The translations under genes and the position numbers were made by a program. Below, in pieces: positions 14,806 through 16,700 of a stretch of DNA of 16,700 nucleotides. The number at the start of each line of letters is the position of its first letter. The stretch's first letter is position 1. The stretch comes from JBJHBY01 sp050485745 (GTDB taxonomy: Bacteria; Pseudomonadota; Gammaproteobacteria; Pseudomonadales; CAMLJR01): the NCBI GenBank assembly GCA_050485745.1, contig JBJHBY010000052.1:1-16700 (forward strand), in the 5' to 3' direction. The notes beneath the pieces are model-generated. The model worked only from the letters and a program-made list of their open reading frames with translations, did not search any database and had not been told where the DNA came from.

Positions 14806-15024
14806 ATGTACATCTGTTTATGCGAAGGTGTCACCGATCACCAGATCCGCGCCGCGGTTGCGTCGGGCGTGGGCAGCTACGCCGCCCTGCGCCGCGAGCT
14901 CGGCCTGGCACGACAGTGTGGCCGCTGCGCCATCGATGCCCGACGCGAGTTCCGCGATGCACTGAGCGACCGCGCCGCTGTCGACGAAGCTCTTTTCTAC
15001 CCCGCCGCGATGGCTGCAACCTGA
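14806..15024 (+). CDS. bfd: Bacterioferritin-associated ferredoxin
   Basis: 72 residues, the normal size for Bfd. It carries the four cluster cysteines: C4 and C6 (YICLCEGVTD) and C38 and C41 (RQCGRC), which hold one [2Fe-2S] cluster. Bfd docks on bacterioferritin near the haem and passes electrons to reduce and release stored iron. A strong GGAGG lies 6 nt before the ATG, and a Fur-like promoter lies upstream. bfr follows after 141 nt with its own putative control region. The C-terminal tail after residue 55 is variable in the family. Confidence 0.95.
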   Translation: MYICLCEGVTDHQIRAAVASGVGSYAALRRELGLARQCGRCAIDARREFRDALSDRAAVDEALFYPAAMAAT

Positions 15025-15047
15025 GCCGCCAACACCCGTAGCAGCCC

Positions 15048-15068
15048 TGAGAATCACTTCGTTTCTCA
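15048..15068. promoter_or_regulatory. Inverted repeat TGAGAA-N9-TTCTCA in the bfd-bfr spacer
   Basis: Perfect 6-bp arms flank a 9-bp spacer, 98 bp before the bfr start. The 19 bp inside (15049-15067) match the Fur consensus at about 10 positions, so it may be a weak Fur site; another regulator is equally possible. Confidence 0.4.
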
Positions 15069-15082
15069 CTTGCACATCCTTT

Positions 15083-15105
15083 TCAAATCAATCACTTAGA
15101 TTTGA
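15083..15105. promoter_or_regulatory. Inverted repeat TCAAATC-N9-GATTTGA upstream of bfr
   Basis: Perfect 7-bp arms with a 9-bp spacer, 60 bp before the bfr start. The spacing equals that of the repeat at 15048-15068. A TTAGAT (15096-15101) inside it could serve as a -10 box, in which case the repeat would cover the promoter core. No good -35 is found at the normal distance. Confidence 0.45.
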
Positions 15106-15165
15106 CCCACCGCACCACATTCGCACACAATGCCGGGTAGCTCACCACGCAAAGGAGGCCCGCGC

Positions 15166-15636
15166 ATGAAAGGCGACAAGAAAGTCATCGAGATCCTCAA
15201 CAAGGTTCTGGGCAACGAGTTGGTGGCCATCAACCAGTACTTCCTTCATTCGCGCATGTACAAGGACTGGGGGCTGAAGGAACTCGCCGGGCACGAGTAC
15301 GAAGAGTCCATCGACGAGATGAAGCATGCGGACAGGCTGATCGAGCGCATCCTGTTTCTCGAGGGCCTGCCCAACCTGCAGAAGCTGGGCAAACTGCTGA
15401 TCGGGGAAAACACCCGCGAGATGCTGCAGTGCGACCTCAAACTCGAGCTTGCCGGCCTGCCCGACCTGAAGCAGGGCATCGCCTACTGTGAATCGGTCGC
15501 GGACTATGTCAGCCGCGACCTGCTGGGAGACATCCTCGAATCCGAGGAGGAGCACATCGACTGGCTCGAGACCCAGCTCGGCCTGATCGACAAGGTCGGC
15601 CTGGAGAACTACCTGCAGAGCCAGATGCGCTCCTGA
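15166..15636 (+). CDS. bfr: Bacterioferritin
   Basis: 156 residues from ATG 15166, chosen for the AAAGGAGG 7 nt upstream; the frame is open 12 codons earlier without a site. All ferroxidase ligands are present: E18, E51, H54, E94, E127 and H130. Met52, which ligates the haem between two subunits, is also present, so this is a true haem bacterioferritin rather than a ferritin. Twenty-four subunits form a shell that oxidises Fe(II) and stores iron as a mineral. The partner Bfd is encoded directly upstream. A single bfr gene with a complete set of ligands would form a homopolymer; other ferritin genes elsewhere cannot be excluded. Confidence 0.97.
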   Translation: MKGDKKVIEILNKVLGNELVAINQYFLHSRMYKDWGLKELAGHEYEESIDEMKHADRLIERILFLEGLPNLQKLGKLLIGENTREMLQCDLKLELAGLPDLKQGIAYCESVADYVSRDLLGDILESEEEHIDWLETQLGLIDKVGLENYLQSQMRS

Positions 15637-15700
15637 GCCCGAGGGTTCCTGCCGGGGCCTGCTATGCTTGGGTTCTGCCCGGCAGACTCCGGACCCGGCC

Positions 15701-16700
15701 ATGCCCGACCCGCAACGCAGCAACACCCCGAACCCGCTCCGCAGGGTTCGTGTGATTCTGGTGTCAGCAGGGGTGCTGCTGAGTCTGATGCTGGCGGTGG
15801 GCAGCCTCATCTATCAGCAGGAGCGCCAGCGCGAATTGCAGATCGCGCATATGACGCCGTTGCTGGACGGCGCCGCCACACGCCTGGTGGCCAGCGTTGC
15901 CGCCGCGCGCAGCCTGCGCGCCCTGTTCGATGCCTCGGAGCATGTCAGCGCCGAGGAGTTTCATACCTTCACCGAAACCGCCCTGAAGGACTTTCCCTTT
16001 GCCGTCGTGGCGATCTATGCGCCGATCTTCGAGGCCCCGCGCCGCGAACCCTTTGAGCGCCACCGGCTTTCCGGCATCGCCCTGTACGCCCCCCTGCCCG
16101 GCACCGGGTTACTGACCTGGCACGCGCCGATCCAGTACAGCGAACCCGCCGCACTCGGCGGTCACTTCCAGCCTGGACTCGATCTGGCCAGCTTCTGGTG
16201 GGATATCATCAGCGATGCAAGAAGTGCCGGCGAGGTGCGGATCACCCGCTCCCCCTGGCCCAACGGCGAGAAGCAGCTGGTGCTGCTCGCACCCGTCAGC
16301 CACCGGGACCATCTCGACGCCGGCCCGGAGGCAGAAGTGGTCAGCGGCGTGGTGGCGACCATCGTCGATATCTCGCGCCTGTTTGCGCAGCTCGAGTTCG
16401 CGCCCGGCACCCTGCTGGCCCTGGACCTCGGTGACCAGCTCACCCGCCTGGAGTTCAGCGTCGACACGGCCTCGGCGCCCACCGCCCGATCCAGCCCAAT
16501 GCCGGGGCGGCGCCCCGACATCGCACTGGAGCGAGCCATCGAGGCTGGAGAGCAGGAGATGATTCTGCGCCTGTGGCAGCCGCAACGGCTCGCATCCACC
16601 ACCCTGATCTACCCGTTATTCCTGCTGGTTGCGGGTATCGGGCTGACACTGCTCGCCGACTGGCTGCTGCGCAGCCATCTGAAGGCCAGCGCCGCGCTGG
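15701..16700 (+). CDS. Membrane sensor protein with periplasmic CHASE-type domain (partial, 5' part)
   Basis: 333 residues are visible and the frame continues past the window. A first membrane segment covers about residues 17-37 and a second about 300-320. Between them, about 45-298, lies a periplasmic domain that reads as CHASE: FHTFTETALKDFP near 87-99, VVAIYAPIFEAPRREPFE at 102-119, then LGGHFQPGLDLAS near 152-164 and NGEKQLVLLAPVS near 188-200. CHASE domains sense small extracellular ligands and signal to cytoplasmic kinases or cyclic-di-GMP enzymes. The output domain begins after residue 320 and is outside the window, so histidine kinase or GGDEF/EAL protein cannot be decided. ATG 15701 fits the short cytoplasmic Arg-rich N-terminus; its ribosome binding site is weak. 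It starts 64 nt after bfr. Confidence 0.75.
   Translation, partial: MPDPQRSNTPNPLRRVRVILVSAGVLLSLMLAVGSLIYQQERQRELQIAHMTPLLDGAATRLVASVAAARSLRALFDASEHVSAEEFHTFTETALKDFPFAVVAIYAPIFEAPRREPFERHRLSGIALYAPLPGTGLLTWHAPIQYSEPAALGGHFQPGLDLASFWWDIISDARSAGEVRITRSPWPNGEKQLVLLAPVSHRDHLDAGPEAEVVSGVVATIVDISRLFAQLEFAPGTLLALDLGDQLTRLEFSVDTASAPTARSSPMPGRRPDIALERAIEAGEQEMILRLWQPQRLASTTLIYPLFLLVAGIGLTLLADWLLRSHLKASAAL

Overview
The window is a high-G+C bacterial chromosome segment, most likely from a gammaproteobacterium related to the Pseudomonas/marine gammaproteobacterial lineages. The main reason is gene order: motY, then divergent pyrC-rnt, then bfd and bacterioferritin, is the arrangement I know from Pseudomonas. 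Outer-membrane barrel proteins with classical signal peptides and a type II PyrC agree with this. Species cannot be named from the sequence. A run of 10 Ns at 6991-7000 marks a scaffold join, so the link between left and right parts is less certain than the rest.

Region 1 (1-5607, all minus strand) is a selenium operon. In transcription order it holds mnmH (tRNA 2-selenouridine synthase), a complete phosphonate-type ABC importer (lipoprotein binding protein, ATPase, and one polypeptide made of two fused permease domains), and the start of a flavoprotein-SelD fusion (selenophosphate synthetase) that runs off the left edge. Gene order and tight or overlapping junctions suggest a pathway: import of a selenium oxyanion, activation to selenophosphate by SelD, and its use by MnmH on tRNA. 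The substrate of the importer is inferred from context only. No selA, selB or selC is seen here.

Region 2 (5608-9020) is an envelope cluster: a small outer-membrane barrel protein (+), a short pentapeptide-repeat protein (+), the assembly gap, a second small barrel protein (-) and a porin-like protein (-), with recognisable promoters, hairpins and a strong terminator.

Region 3 (9020-9790) is a gene-poor, repeat-rich stretch around a tRNA-Ser(CGA). The 3' end of the tRNA is repeated 177 bp downstream, and each copy is followed by its own terminator hairpin; a fragment of the tRNA's interior is repeated upstream. Beyond it lies a 223-bp element bounded by 45-bp inverted repeats with two 41-bp tandem units inside.

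Region 4 (9814-11650) has a guanine/cytidine-deaminase-family enzyme (+) convergent with a TetA-like MFS exporter (-).

Region 5 (11950-16700) holds motY (-), then pyrC and rnt (+, compact pair), then the iron-storage genes bfd and bfr (+) with a Fur-box-like promoter before bfd and two inverted repeats before bfr. The window ends inside a membrane sensor gene with a periplasmic CHASE-type domain.
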